Shown: piece after piece, positions 1-7,900 of the stretch | How the letters are laid out: the number at the start of each line of letters is the position of its first letter | How positions within the stretch are numbered: position 1 is the stretch's first letter | Origin: an uncultured Chlamydiae bacterium | Lineage (GTDB): Bacteria; Chlamydiota; Chlamydiia; Chlamydiales; SM23-39 | DNA: 9,669 bases | Direction of reading: 5' to 3' | NCBI GenBank assembly: GCA_903909295.1 | Contig: CAIVVG010000117.1 | Location: forward strand, 1-9,669 | The notes under the pieces: model-generated | What the model was told of the DNA's origin: nothing | The model's database searches: none | The model's input: the letters and a program-made list of their open reading frames with translations, nothing else | Made by a program: the position numbers and the translations under genes

Positions 1-1
1 C

Positions 2-1432
2 CAACTCATTCAAATTCTCGTTGAAAAACACCAAAATCTATTCGCCGTGGGAGATCCCGATCAGTCGATCTACTCTTGGCGCGGGGCTCGCTACCAAAAT
101 ATTTTGAATTTCGAGCAGGACTTTCAGGGTGCTAAGGTCGTCACACTGGACCAGAACTACCGGAGCACCAATTTCATTTTGCAGGCGGCCAATGCCCTCA
201 TTGAGCACAACCATCGACACTATGAAAAAAAGCTCTGGAGTGGGCTCGGCGATGGGGCCAAAGTGGGCCTTTACATCGGCCAGAACGAGAAAGAGGAAGC
301 GCATTTTGTCGCTAGCCGGATCGCCAAACATGTTGCAGAAAATCACATTCCCCTTCCTGAGATAGCGATTTTCTATCGGACCAATGCCCAATCGCGCGCC
401 TTTGAAGATAGTTTACTCAGTCGCCGGATTCCCTATGAAATCATCGGCGGAGTCTCCTTTTATCAAAGGAGGGAGATCAAAGATCTCCTCGCGTTCTTGC
501 GCGTCGTTATTTCTGACACCGACCAAATTTCTTTTCTCCGAACAATCAATCTTCCCAAGCGGGGTCTCGGGGCCTCTACGCTAGACAAAGTCTCGCAAGG
601 GGCTCTTGAACGGGGCATCCCCATCTTCACCTACTGCGCCGACGCTACACCGGGAGTCAAGCTCAGCGCCAAGCAACAAGAGGGGCTGCGCGAGTACGTC
701 TATCTCATCCATTCCCTCCGTGCAAAGCGGGGACAGTTAGCTCTTCATGAATTGCTCAGTGAGACGATCACAGCGTCTCGTTATCTCAACTATCTCCAAG
801 AAGATCCCGAGACGTTCCAGGACCGGAAAGAAAACCTCGATGAACTCATTGGAAAAGCGGCTGAATGGGAACAGGAGAACGAAGATCCCTCCTTAAACCG
901 CTTCTTAGAAGAACTCACCTTGCGCTCTGCTGTCGAAAAGGAGACCTCTGGAATCAAACTCATGACACTGCATAACAGCAAGGGACTTGAATTCCAACTC
1001 GCATTCCTCGTCGGCATGGAAGAGGATATCCTCCCTCATGCCAATTCTCGCGATAGCGACACGGCCCTCGAAGAAGAACGGCGCCTCTGTTACGTCGGAA
1101 TGACTCGCGCTAAAAGGCAACTTTATCTCTGCGCAACGACTTTTCGTTATCTTTGGGGCATCGCCCGTCCTATGCGCCCTTCCCGGTTTTTAAAAGAGAT
1201 CCCCCCTCAATTTTTGCAAAGTCAAACCCCCTCCTCTTCAAATGTAGAATCTGCCTCAGAAGAGGGGTTTGAACCCGGAGAGGCCGTATGGCACACCGAA
1301 TTCGGTTCCGGCACAATAGAAAGAGCGTATCAAGGTTCTTTTGGCCTTACTTATGACGTCTATTTCCATGATTCGGACACCAAACGGACTCTGGTGGCCA
1401 AATACGCGAAGTTGAGACCCCACGCTTCTTAG
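2..1432 (+). CDS. UvrD/PcrA-type superfamily 1 DNA helicase, 5'-truncated by the window edge
   Basis: An ATP-dependent 3'-5' DNA helicase of the UvrD/PcrA/Rep family, acting in excision repair and removal of proteins from DNA. The frame is open from nt 2, so the gene starts outside the window; GTG at 47 is internal, lying inside motif III context. In the 476-residue fragment I see motif III GDPDQSIYSWRGA (residues 17-29), motif IV QNYRS (51-55), motif V TLHNSKGLEF (322-331) and motif VI ERRLCYVGMTRAK (359-371, with R369 in the arginine-finger position). The Walker A and DExQ motifs would lie in the missing part. The C-terminal segment from about residue 424 (GEAVWHTEFGSGTIERAY, ending YAKLRPHAS) matches the Tudor-like domain of PcrA/UvrD that contacts RNA polymerase. 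About 240 N-terminal residues are missing if the whole protein is near the usual 720. The stop TAG overlaps the end of the convergent sugar transferase gene. PcrA versus UvrD naming cannot be settled here. Confidence 0.95.
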   Translation, partial: QLIQILVEKHQNLFAVGDPDQSIYSWRGARYQNILNFEQDFQGAKVVTLDQNYRSTNFILQAANALIEHNHRHYEKKLWSGLGDGAKVGLYIGQNEKEEAHFVASRIAKHVAENHIPLPEIAIFYRTNAQSRAFEDSLLSRRIPYEIIGGVSFYQRREIKDLLAFLRVVISDTDQISFLRTINLPKRGLGASTLDKVSQGALERGIPIFTYCADATPGVKLSAKQQEGLREYVYLIHSLRAKRGQLALHELLSETITASRYLNYLQEDPETFQDRKENLDELIGKAAEWEQENEDPSLNRFLEELTLRSAVEKETSGIKLMTLHNSKGLEFQLAFLVGMEEDILPHANSRDSDTALEEERRLCYVGMTRAKRQLYLCATTFRYLWGIARPMRPSRFLKEIPPQFLQSQTPSSSNVESASEEGFEPGEAVWHTEFGSGTIERAYQGSFGLTYDVYFHDSDTKRTLVAKYAKLRPHAS

Positions 1433-2034
1433 TAGGCTCCGCGAGGGAATAGCATGACGAAAACTGTCTTACAGATCAATTTGAGATCCAACCAAAGAGA
1501 GCGATTCTCAATATAAAACTCCTCGAGCTGGATCCTTTCCTGGAGCGATAGATGATTGCGCCCTTCCGTGACCCAAAGCGTGGTCAACCCGGGCCGAACA
1601 GAGAGAATCTTGTCCGCCTTGTCTTTTAAATACAAGGCCACCTCTTGATGGGTGAGCGGACGGGGCCCGACGATGCTCATATCGCCTCGGAGAACATTCC
1701 AGAATTGAGGTATTTCATCGAGCGATACCTTGCGCAGCCATTTCCCAATAGGGGTCACGCGAGGATCCTCACGTAACTTAAAAAACATTTGCCACTCTTG
1801 CATGTATGTGGGGCTACTGGCTAAAAGACACCCCAATCGCTGATCGGCATCTGCATACATAGTCCGAAATTTCCAACAGCCAAAAACTTTTCTGTTTTCT
1901 CCCACTCTGCGATGCGCATAGAAAATGGGACCCGGCGAAGAGAGCTTCACAACCAGAGCACAAATCAAAAAAACAGGAGCCGCAAGCAAGAGCGCCACAC
2001 CACTGAAGCAAATATCAAAAATTCTCTTGCCCAT
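1429..2034 (-). CDS. WbaP-like undecaprenyl-phosphate sugar phosphotransferase (bacterial sugar transferase family)
   Basis: A 201-residue monotopic phosphoglycosyl transferase. The family moves a sugar-1-phosphate from a nucleotide sugar to undecaprenyl phosphate on the inner membrane, starting an O-antigen, capsule or other glycan. Residues 9-29 form one hydrophobic segment with a central Pro20, as in the re-entrant helix of PglC and WbaP. It is followed by SSPGPIFY (32-39), KFRTM (55-59), SLDEIPQ (104-110, catalytic Asp106-Glu107 pair) and VGPRP (122-126). The C-terminus, ending RGAY, resembles Salmonella WbaP, from memory of that family. Only the catalytic domain is present; the four-helix and nucleotide-binding N-terminal regions of full WbaP are absent. 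The usual LWQVSGR reads LWVTEGR (153-159). The ATG is the first possible start, because an in-frame TAA lies five codons upstream. No clear Shine-Dalgarno precedes it. It lies 31 nt downstream of the aconitase gene on the same strand. The sugar is unknown. Confidence 0.9.
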   Translation of the reverse strand: MGKRIFDICFSGVALLLAAPVFLICALVVKLSSPGPIFYAHRRVGENRKVFGCWKFRTMYADADQRLGCLLASSPTYMQEWQMFFKLREDPRVTPIGKWLRKVSLDEIPQFWNVLRGDMSIVGPRPLTHQEVALYLKDKADKILSVRPGLTTLWVTEGRNHLSLQERIQLEEFYIENRSLWLDLKLICKTVFVMLFPRGAY

Positions 2035-2040
2035 CTTAAG

Positions 2041-2074
2041 AGACGGTTATAACAAAAAGAAAAATTCAAGACAA
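2041..2074 (-). promoter_or_regulatory. Possible sigma-70-type promoter for the sugar transferase gene
   Basis: On the minus strand, TTGTCT (2074-2069) lies exactly 17 nt before TATAAC (2051-2046), five of six matches to TATAAT. The pair straddles the end of the aconitase gene. Transcription would begin only a few bases before the ATG at 2034, which would fit the lack of a ribosome binding site. The region is AT-rich, so a chance match is quite possible, and read-through from the aconitase gene is the simpler explanation. Confidence 0.22.
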
Positions 2075-4837
2075 AAGGTATCGGAGCACGTAGGGCAAAA
2101 TTCCTCCATGTAGGTAGTAATCCACCTCAATAGGAGTATCTAGGCAGGTAGTAACCTCTACGGCTCTTTTATGTCCCTTGTGTTCAATCTCTAGAGTGGC
2201 TTGCTGATGAGGTACGAGTTTGCCTTCTAATCCACGTACACAAAAGAGTTCTTCGCCAGTCAGGTTCAACTCCTCGTTGCACTGCAGAGGGAGAATCCCC
2301 ATACCAATCAGATTGCTGCGGTGGATTCTTTCAAAACTTTGCGCTACAACGACCCTGACTCCAAGGAGAGCGGTCCCTTTAGCGGCCCAGTCGCGAGAAC
2401 TCCCCATCCCGTAATCTCTCCCTGCAAAAATGATCAACGGAATGCTTCTCTTCCCATACTCTTCCGAGGCCTCAAAGATACTCATGAGTTTCCCTTCGGG
2501 CATGAGCTTGGTCCATCCTCCCTCTTTGCCCCCTGCCATCCGATTGAGAATGCGCACATTGGCAAAGGTTCCCCGCATCATGATTTCGTGGTTCCCTCGA
2601 CGTGAGCCGTAACTGTTGAAATCCTCCTCAGAAACACCCTGTTCTAAGAGCCATTTTCCAGCGGGGGTATTCGCTTTAAAGGCCCCGGCGGGAGAAATAT
2701 GGTCTGTCGTAACGGAGTCTCCTAAAAGAGCAAGGGGTCGCATTCCCATGAGTTGCGGACGTGGGGGCAGCTGTTTAGAAAACTCCTCTAAAAAAGGGGG
2801 CCTGCGAATGTAGGTGCTCTTCGGATCCCAGTGATATTGCCCTCCCTGCTTGATCTGGATTTTGGCCCAAACAGGGTTATCGGTCAGGATGTGTGCATAC
2901 CGCTTTTGAAACATCTCGGGTTGGAGGGCTTGCGCGACGGTCTTTGCAATTTCGGCCTCTGTAGGCCAGAGGTCTTTTAAAAAGACCCCATTTGCAATCG
3001 GTTCTTTTTCCAAATCGATATCGATCCGACCCGCCAATGCAAAAGCCACTACCAGAGGTGGCGACATGAGAAAATTGGCCTTGACGGCTCCATGGATACG
3101 GGCTTCGAAATTCCGATTCCCACTGAGCACGCTGGCAGCTACGATATCGTGATCTTTCATCGCGTTTTCTATTTTGGCGTCTAATGGCCCGCTATTGCCA
3201 ATACACGTTGTGCAGCCATAAGCCACTAACTGAAATCCCAATTGGTCTAGATATGTTTGTAACCCGGCTTTTTCCAAATAGTCGGTCACCACGCGAGAAC
3301 CGGGCGCTAAACTCGTCTTGACCAAAGGAGGGACTTTCAGCCCTTTTTCCACAGCCTTTTTCGCAAGGAGCCCCGCACCGATCATCACGTGAGGGTTGCT
3401 TGTATTCGTGCAGCTCGTAATCGCAGCGATCACCACCGAGCCATGAGTCAATTTCCCTTCGCAGGGCCCCCGTTCCGTATAGCCTGGAGCCACCTCGGGC
3501 GCCGTAAAGGGGCGGTTGGAGAGCATTTCCTGCTCGCTCCACCCCGCTTTCGGGGACTCTTGATTGCGAGTGCCCCCCGAGTCTTCTGCAAAGACCCCTT
3601 CCGCATGTAAAGAGACCACCTTGCCGGGATCTGTTACTCCATATCCCCCCTCACTTTGGGGGCTTTTTAGCTGTTTATGGAACAAAGCTTTTACATCCCG
3701 TAGCTCGATCCGATCTTGAGGTCTCTTAGGCCCTGCAATGCAGGGATGGACCGCGCTTAAGTCGAGGTGGAGTTCTTTGGTGTAATCGATTTCCCCTTGT
3801 TTGGGGATGCCAAATAACTTTTGAGCCTTTAGATACTGGTCCACTCTTCGCACATCCTCTTCGCTCCGCCCCGTCATGCGCAAATAATCGACCGTTTTTT
3901 GATCGACCGGAAAAAAGCCCATGGTCGCTCCATATTCGGGCGCCATATTCCCAATCGTCGCCCGATCAGCGACTGTCAAACTCTCCGTTCCTTCCCCAAA
4001 AAACTCAACGAATTTCCCCACAACCTTTTCTTTGCGCAGCAATTCGGTGATCCGCAATGTGAGATCCGTCGCAGTCGAACCTTTTGGTAATTTTCCCGAT
4101 AGATGGACCCCGATCACTTCAGGCGTTTGGATGGAGACCGGCTGTCCCAACATCGCGGCCTCTGCCTCGATCCCTCCCACTCCCCAACCCATGACGCCCA
4201 GGCCATTGATCATCGTGGTGTGAGAATCGGTCCCTACCAGCGTATCGGGGAAGAGGACCCCCTCTTTTTCTATCACTACAGTGGCAATGTGCTCCAGATT
4301 CACCTGATGCACGATCCCAATTCCCGGAGGGACAACCTGGACCGTTTCAAAAGCCTGCTGCCCCCACTTCAAGAACTCATACCGTTCCTTATTCCGGTTA
4401 AATTCGAGCTGCAAGTTGAACAAAAAGGAATCCTTTGTGCCCGACCGATCCACTTGGACCGAGTGGTCGACCACTAAATCCACCGGCACCTGCGGCTCAA
4501 TCATATGGGGATCGGCTCCTTGCTGAGCCACTGCATCGCGCATGGCCGCCAAATCCACTAGGAGAGGCACCCCTGTAAAGTCCTGCAAAATGACCCGCGC
4601 CACGCAAAAAGGAACATTTCCCTCATCGGGCTTTTTCGCATTCCACTTCGCCAACCTACGCACATCTTCTTCGCGAACCCGTTTCCCATCGCAATTGCGC
4701 AGCAGCGACTCGAGCATAATGCGGATCGAAACAGGAAATCGCGCAAGAGATCCCAGCTGCTTTTCTAGGCCACTGAGCGAATAGTAAACACAGTTCCCCA
4801 ATTGCTGCAGGGTCTTGAATGGATCGGGACGGGACAT
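2066..4837 (-). CDS. acnA: Aconitate hydratase, AcnA/IRP1 type
   Basis: A 923-residue cytoplasmic aconitase that interconverts citrate and isocitrate in the TCA cycle using a [4Fe-4S] cluster. The three cluster ligands are visible as Cys476 in SCTNTSN and Cys542/Cys545 in CTTCIGN. Their spacing of 66 and 3 residues is the same as in human IRP1 (437/503/506). Other landmarks are RVILQDFTGVP, GTDSHTTMINGLG, GPKRPQDR just before residue 377, GDSVTTDHISPAG (about 703-715) and GRDYGMGSSRDWAAKG (about 805-820, swivel domain). It is some 30 residues longer than E. coli AcnA (891) or human IRP1 (889). The extra length lies in the linker between GPKRPQDR and the first ligand Cys. The ATG at 4837 follows a good Shine-Dalgarno, GAGGAG (4849-4844), with a 6-nt gap, which fixes the start. 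It is transcribed divergently from the exoprotein gene and is followed after 31 nt by the sugar transferase gene. AcnA-type enzymes of the IRP1 branch can bind RNA when they lose the cluster; nothing here tests that. Confidence 0.97.
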   Translation of the reverse strand: MSRPDPFKTLQQLGNCVYYSLSGLEKQLGSLARFPVSIRIMLESLLRNCDGKRVREEDVRRLAKWNAKKPDEGNVPFCVARVILQDFTGVPLLVDLAAMRDAVAQQGADPHMIEPQVPVDLVVDHSVQVDRSGTKDSFLFNLQLEFNRNKERYEFLKWGQQAFETVQVVPPGIGIVHQVNLEHIATVVIEKEGVLFPDTLVGTDSHTTMINGLGVMGWGVGGIEAEAAMLGQPVSIQTPEVIGVHLSGKLPKGSTATDLTLRITELLRKEKVVGKFVEFFGEGTESLTVADRATIGNMAPEYGATMGFFPVDQKTVDYLRMTGRSEEDVRRVDQYLKAQKLFGIPKQGEIDYTKELHLDLSAVHPCIAGPKRPQDRIELRDVKALFHKQLKSPQSEGGYGVTDPGKVVSLHAEGVFAEDSGGTRNQESPKAGWSEQEMLSNRPFTAPEVAPGYTERGPCEGKLTHGSVVIAAITSCTNTSNPHVMIGAGLLAKKAVEKGLKVPPLVKTSLAPGSRVVTDYLEKAGLQTYLDQLGFQLVAYGCTTCIGNSGPLDAKIENAMKDHDIVAASVLSGNRNFEARIHGAVKANFLMSPPLVVAFALAGRIDIDLEKEPIANGVFLKDLWPTEAEIAKTVAQALQPEMFQKRYAHILTDNPVWAKIQIKQGGQYHWDPKSTYIRRPPFLEEFSKQLPPRPQLMGMRPLALLGDSVTTDHISPAGAFKANTPAGKWLLEQGVSEEDFNSYGSRRGNHEIMMRGTFANVRILNRMAGGKEGGWTKLMPEGKLMSIFEASEEYGKRSIPLIIFAGRDYGMGSSRDWAAKGTALLGVRVVVAQSFERIHRSNLIGMGILPLQCNEELNLTGEELFCVRGLEGKLVPHQQATLEIEHKGHKRAVEVTTCLDTPIEVDYYLHGGILPYVLRYLLS

Positions 4838-4970
4838 AGTAGGCTCCTCGGTATGTTTTTACTGTAAGACAAAAACTATTTGGAAGCCACTTCCAAAATA
4901 ATCCCAAAGACTCTTTTTTGAAGAATAAAAATCAAAAGAAAACTACTCTCCTAAGCAGGAAGGTGTGTCT
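4838..4970. promoter_or_regulatory. Divergent intergenic region between acnA and the exoprotein gene
   Basis: This 133-nt AT-rich gap must carry the promoters for both outward-facing genes. On the minus side it contains GAGGAG (4844-4849 read in reverse) as the acnA ribosome binding site. On the plus side it contains AGGAAGGTG (4957-4965) before the ATG at 4971. I found no hexamer pair with good spacing for either direction. TTGAAG at 4919-4924 is a weak -35 candidate for the exoprotein gene but lacks a convincing -10. The inverted repeat is listed separately. Confidence 0.6.
4879..4897. repeat. Perfect 8-bp inverted repeat with 3-nt loop
   Basis: The arms TTTGGAAG (4879-4886) and CTTCCAAA (4890-4897) flank the spacer CCA. 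Placed between divergent genes, it could be a dyad operator for a dimeric regulator. Read on the minus strand it forms a small hairpin followed by TAGTTTTTG, so it might be a weak terminator or attenuator in the acnA leader. The stem has only three G-C pairs, so a strong terminator is unlikely. Confidence 0.45.
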
Positions 4971-7900
4971 ATGAAATTCATTTCGTCTGTGTTGCTTGCA
5001 GGGTCTCTATCGCTCTTCGCAGCCCCAGAGGGGATGCGAGTTGTTCACGGCGAGGTGACCCAAGAGGGAGAGGTCATCCACAGCGGTGATAAAGCTCTGC
5101 TCGAGTGGGATACATTCTCCATCGAGCGAGATGAGCGACTTCACTTTGAGCAGCAAGATGAGGGCTCCACAGTCCTCAATCGGGTCACCGGCAATGACGA
5201 AAGCCACATCCACGGCCTTTTAAGCTCGAATGGATCTGTTTACCTGATTAACCCCAATGGAGTGCTGATTGGCACCGATGCTCGGATTGAAACAGCTGGC
5301 TTCGTCGCTTCGAGTCTTGATCTTTTAAATGAGGACTTTCTCAATGAAAAACACCACTTCTCTGGGTTAGGTGGGGGAGCTGTCATCAATCTCGGCACGA
5401 TCGCTTGTGATTCAGGAGATATCGCCCTTTTAGGCCGTCTTGTGCACAACCATGGAACTCTTTCGGCTCCTCGAGGGCACGTCGGATTGGGCGTGGGAGC
5501 GGAGATCTTGCTCCAACCCAAACAGCACCCTTATATTCTCATCCGAGCGATGGTCCCCGGCGAGGGCCAAGAAGAGGGGGTCTCTTTGATGCACGGGGGG
5601 CGTTTAGAGGCGCTGACAGTGGAACTCAGGAGCGGCTCGAGCGTTTATGCGAAAGCAATTCAGAGCACGGGGATGATTGAGGCGCTGGGGGTCGAGAAAC
5701 GGAATGGCGAGATTTATTTGGTGGCAGATAAGGGTATTTGCGAAGTGGAGGGGATGATCTACGCTCCTCAAGGAACGGTCCATGTGTTGGGAGAAAAAGT
5801 GGGGCTGTTGGGCAATGCTTCGATTGACGTTTCTGGGAAGGAGGGCGGCGGTACTGTGTTGGTGGGAGGCGACTACCAGGGAAAAAACCCGGAGATCCCG
5901 AATGCCGAAGCTGTGTTTGCAGGGCAAGATACTCAAGTGAAAGCCGACGCTTTGGAAAAGGGCGATGGAGGGAAGATCATTTTCTGGAGCGACAAGGTGA
6001 CGCGCCATTACGGCCTCGTAAGTGCCCGCGGAGGGGAGCTGGGTGGAGATGGTGGTTTTATGGAGGTCTCTAGCAAAGGGAACCTCGATTACCAGGGGTT
6101 TGCTCGTGGAGAGGCTCTTATTGGTACGCCAGCTACCTTGCTGCTCGATCCCAGCGATATCGTGATTGCGGGGGCTGCTACAACGGGGTCTTTTACAGGT
6201 TGCGGCTCACCTCCCAGCACATACACGATTACGACTGGTACAGCGACCAATCAGATCTTAGCCGCCAACCTTGTGACGCAATTGGGATCTTGCAACGTTC
6301 TTATCTCGACAATGGGAGCGGGTGGTTCGGGACCCAATGGTGGGTCGATTACCGTATCTAGCGCAGTGACTTGGAGTGCAGACACTGCCCTCACTCTGCA
6401 AGCGGCCTCTTTCTTCACTGCGAGCGCTGCAATTACGAACTCTACTTCGAGCAGCGCGGGGATCACGATCTACGCATCGGGTGTTGGCGCCACTACAAAT
6501 CCCGCTATTTTACTCTCCACAGGTGGGGTTTTAACAACGAAGGGGGGACCTATTATTCTCACCGGCACATCGAGCGCAGTGGCCTCTTCGGGGCATGGGG
6601 TCCGGATCAATAGCGGTCAGGTAGTCACGACCAGTGGCAATGTCACCATTACAGGGATCGTTCCTGTAGGAGCTACGAACGCAGTTCAGGGAGTCCTTTT
6701 CTCAACGAACAACCCGATCCAAAGTAGCGGAGGGGCAATCACTATCAGTGGTACGTCCCGCAGTACAGCCGCCTCTTCTCACGGGGTGAATGCCAACGCG
6801 GGTAGTTGGAATACCCTGACGGGTACAGCCACCTTGGCCTTTACCAATTGCCAAGGAGGGACTGGGACTGGTTCACATGGGGTCAACTTGGGACAAACCC
6901 TCACAACCACCTCATCCGTTAGTTTTACCAATTGCGTAGGTGGTGTAAATGGCACAACAGGAGGGAACGGGGTCAACGTGGCAGCCGCCCTCTCTGCCCA
7001 AGGAGCGATCACTGGGACTACTTGCAATGGTGCTGGCAACGGGGGGGTAGGATTTAAGGTAGGTGCAACTGTAAGTACGACGACAGGGGATATTTCGATT
7101 ACAGGCAGCGCGTTAGGAACAACAGGAGCCGCCCATGGGATTTTCTTAACCAGCACCCTGAGTACGAGTTCCGGCGCAGTGACCCTAAATGGGATCTCTG
7201 GCGCTTCAAATACTGCTTCGAATGGTGTTCGCTTATCTGTAGCCAACCCCATTGGAGCGACCAATTCAATCACGCTCACTGGAACGAGCCTCTCGACCGT
7301 CAGTGCCTCCCATGGAGTGAACATCGCTTCTGCTTGGGTCTCCAGCGACACAGGTACTCTCACACTCACTGGAACCGGAGGAAGCACCGGCACCAGCGCG
7401 GGGGTTTTGCTCAATGCGAGCCTCACTCATCCAGGGCCCATCATTCTATCCGGTACCGGAGCCTCGCCCAATCTGATCCAGGGCAACAGCACGATCACTA
7501 CCACGGGGCAATTGATCACTTTATCACAACCGGTCTCTCTCAGCACAAGTATCAGTTGCGATACGACGAACTCGGGAGGAACCCCTGCAGGTGCCGCGAT
7601 CAGTTTCAATAGTTCCATTTTAGGATCTGCAAGCTTGACTTTGACCGCAGGAACTGGGGGAGCGATTAGCTTGCTGGGGAATGTGGGGACATCCTTATTG
7701 GCCACCCTCCAAGGGATCACATTTTCCAGTGGCAGTGGGCTCACATTGGGCAATAGTGGTGGGACAACCACGATCTATATTGCGGGGGACAATTTTAGTC
7801 CCACCATGCCGATCGCTTTAGCAGGAGATATAGCCTTCTCATCGCTCTCTGCTTCGTTCAACTTTGGCGGCGCAATTACGGGAGCCCAGAGTGTGACTGT

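Noticed and set aside
3192..3542. 116-codon minus-strand frame inside aconitase
   Set aside because: It is an alternative frame of the acnA region that encodes the cluster cysteines, so it is a shadow.
4103..4477. 124-codon plus-strand frame opposite aconitase
   Set aside because: It is antisense to a strongly conserved part of acnA and has no family resemblance.
4879..4919. Strong intrinsic terminator in the divergent region (hairpin plus T6 at 4914-4919)
   Set aside because: The T run is 16 nt past the stem on the plus strand, and no gene ends here to need a terminator.
5604..6008. 134-codon minus-strand frame, plus 5007-5213 and 5240-5521
   Set aside because: They lie opposite the TPS domain and N-terminal region of the exoprotein. 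They have no recognisable motif and no ribosome binding site that I could see.
6779..7426. 215-codon open frame on the minus strand, and similar ones at 7427-7771, 7775-8026, 8051-8314, 8363-8947 and 9263-9517
   Set aside because: They are antisense to the continuous exoprotein frame. Their Val/Pro/Leu-rich products are what the Thr/Gly/Asn codons of the sense strand give when read backwards.
6522..7493. CRISPR-like or recent tandem DNA repeat
   Set aside because: Periodicity exists only at protein level. The DNA units differ in sequence and length, with no constant repeat or unique spacers.
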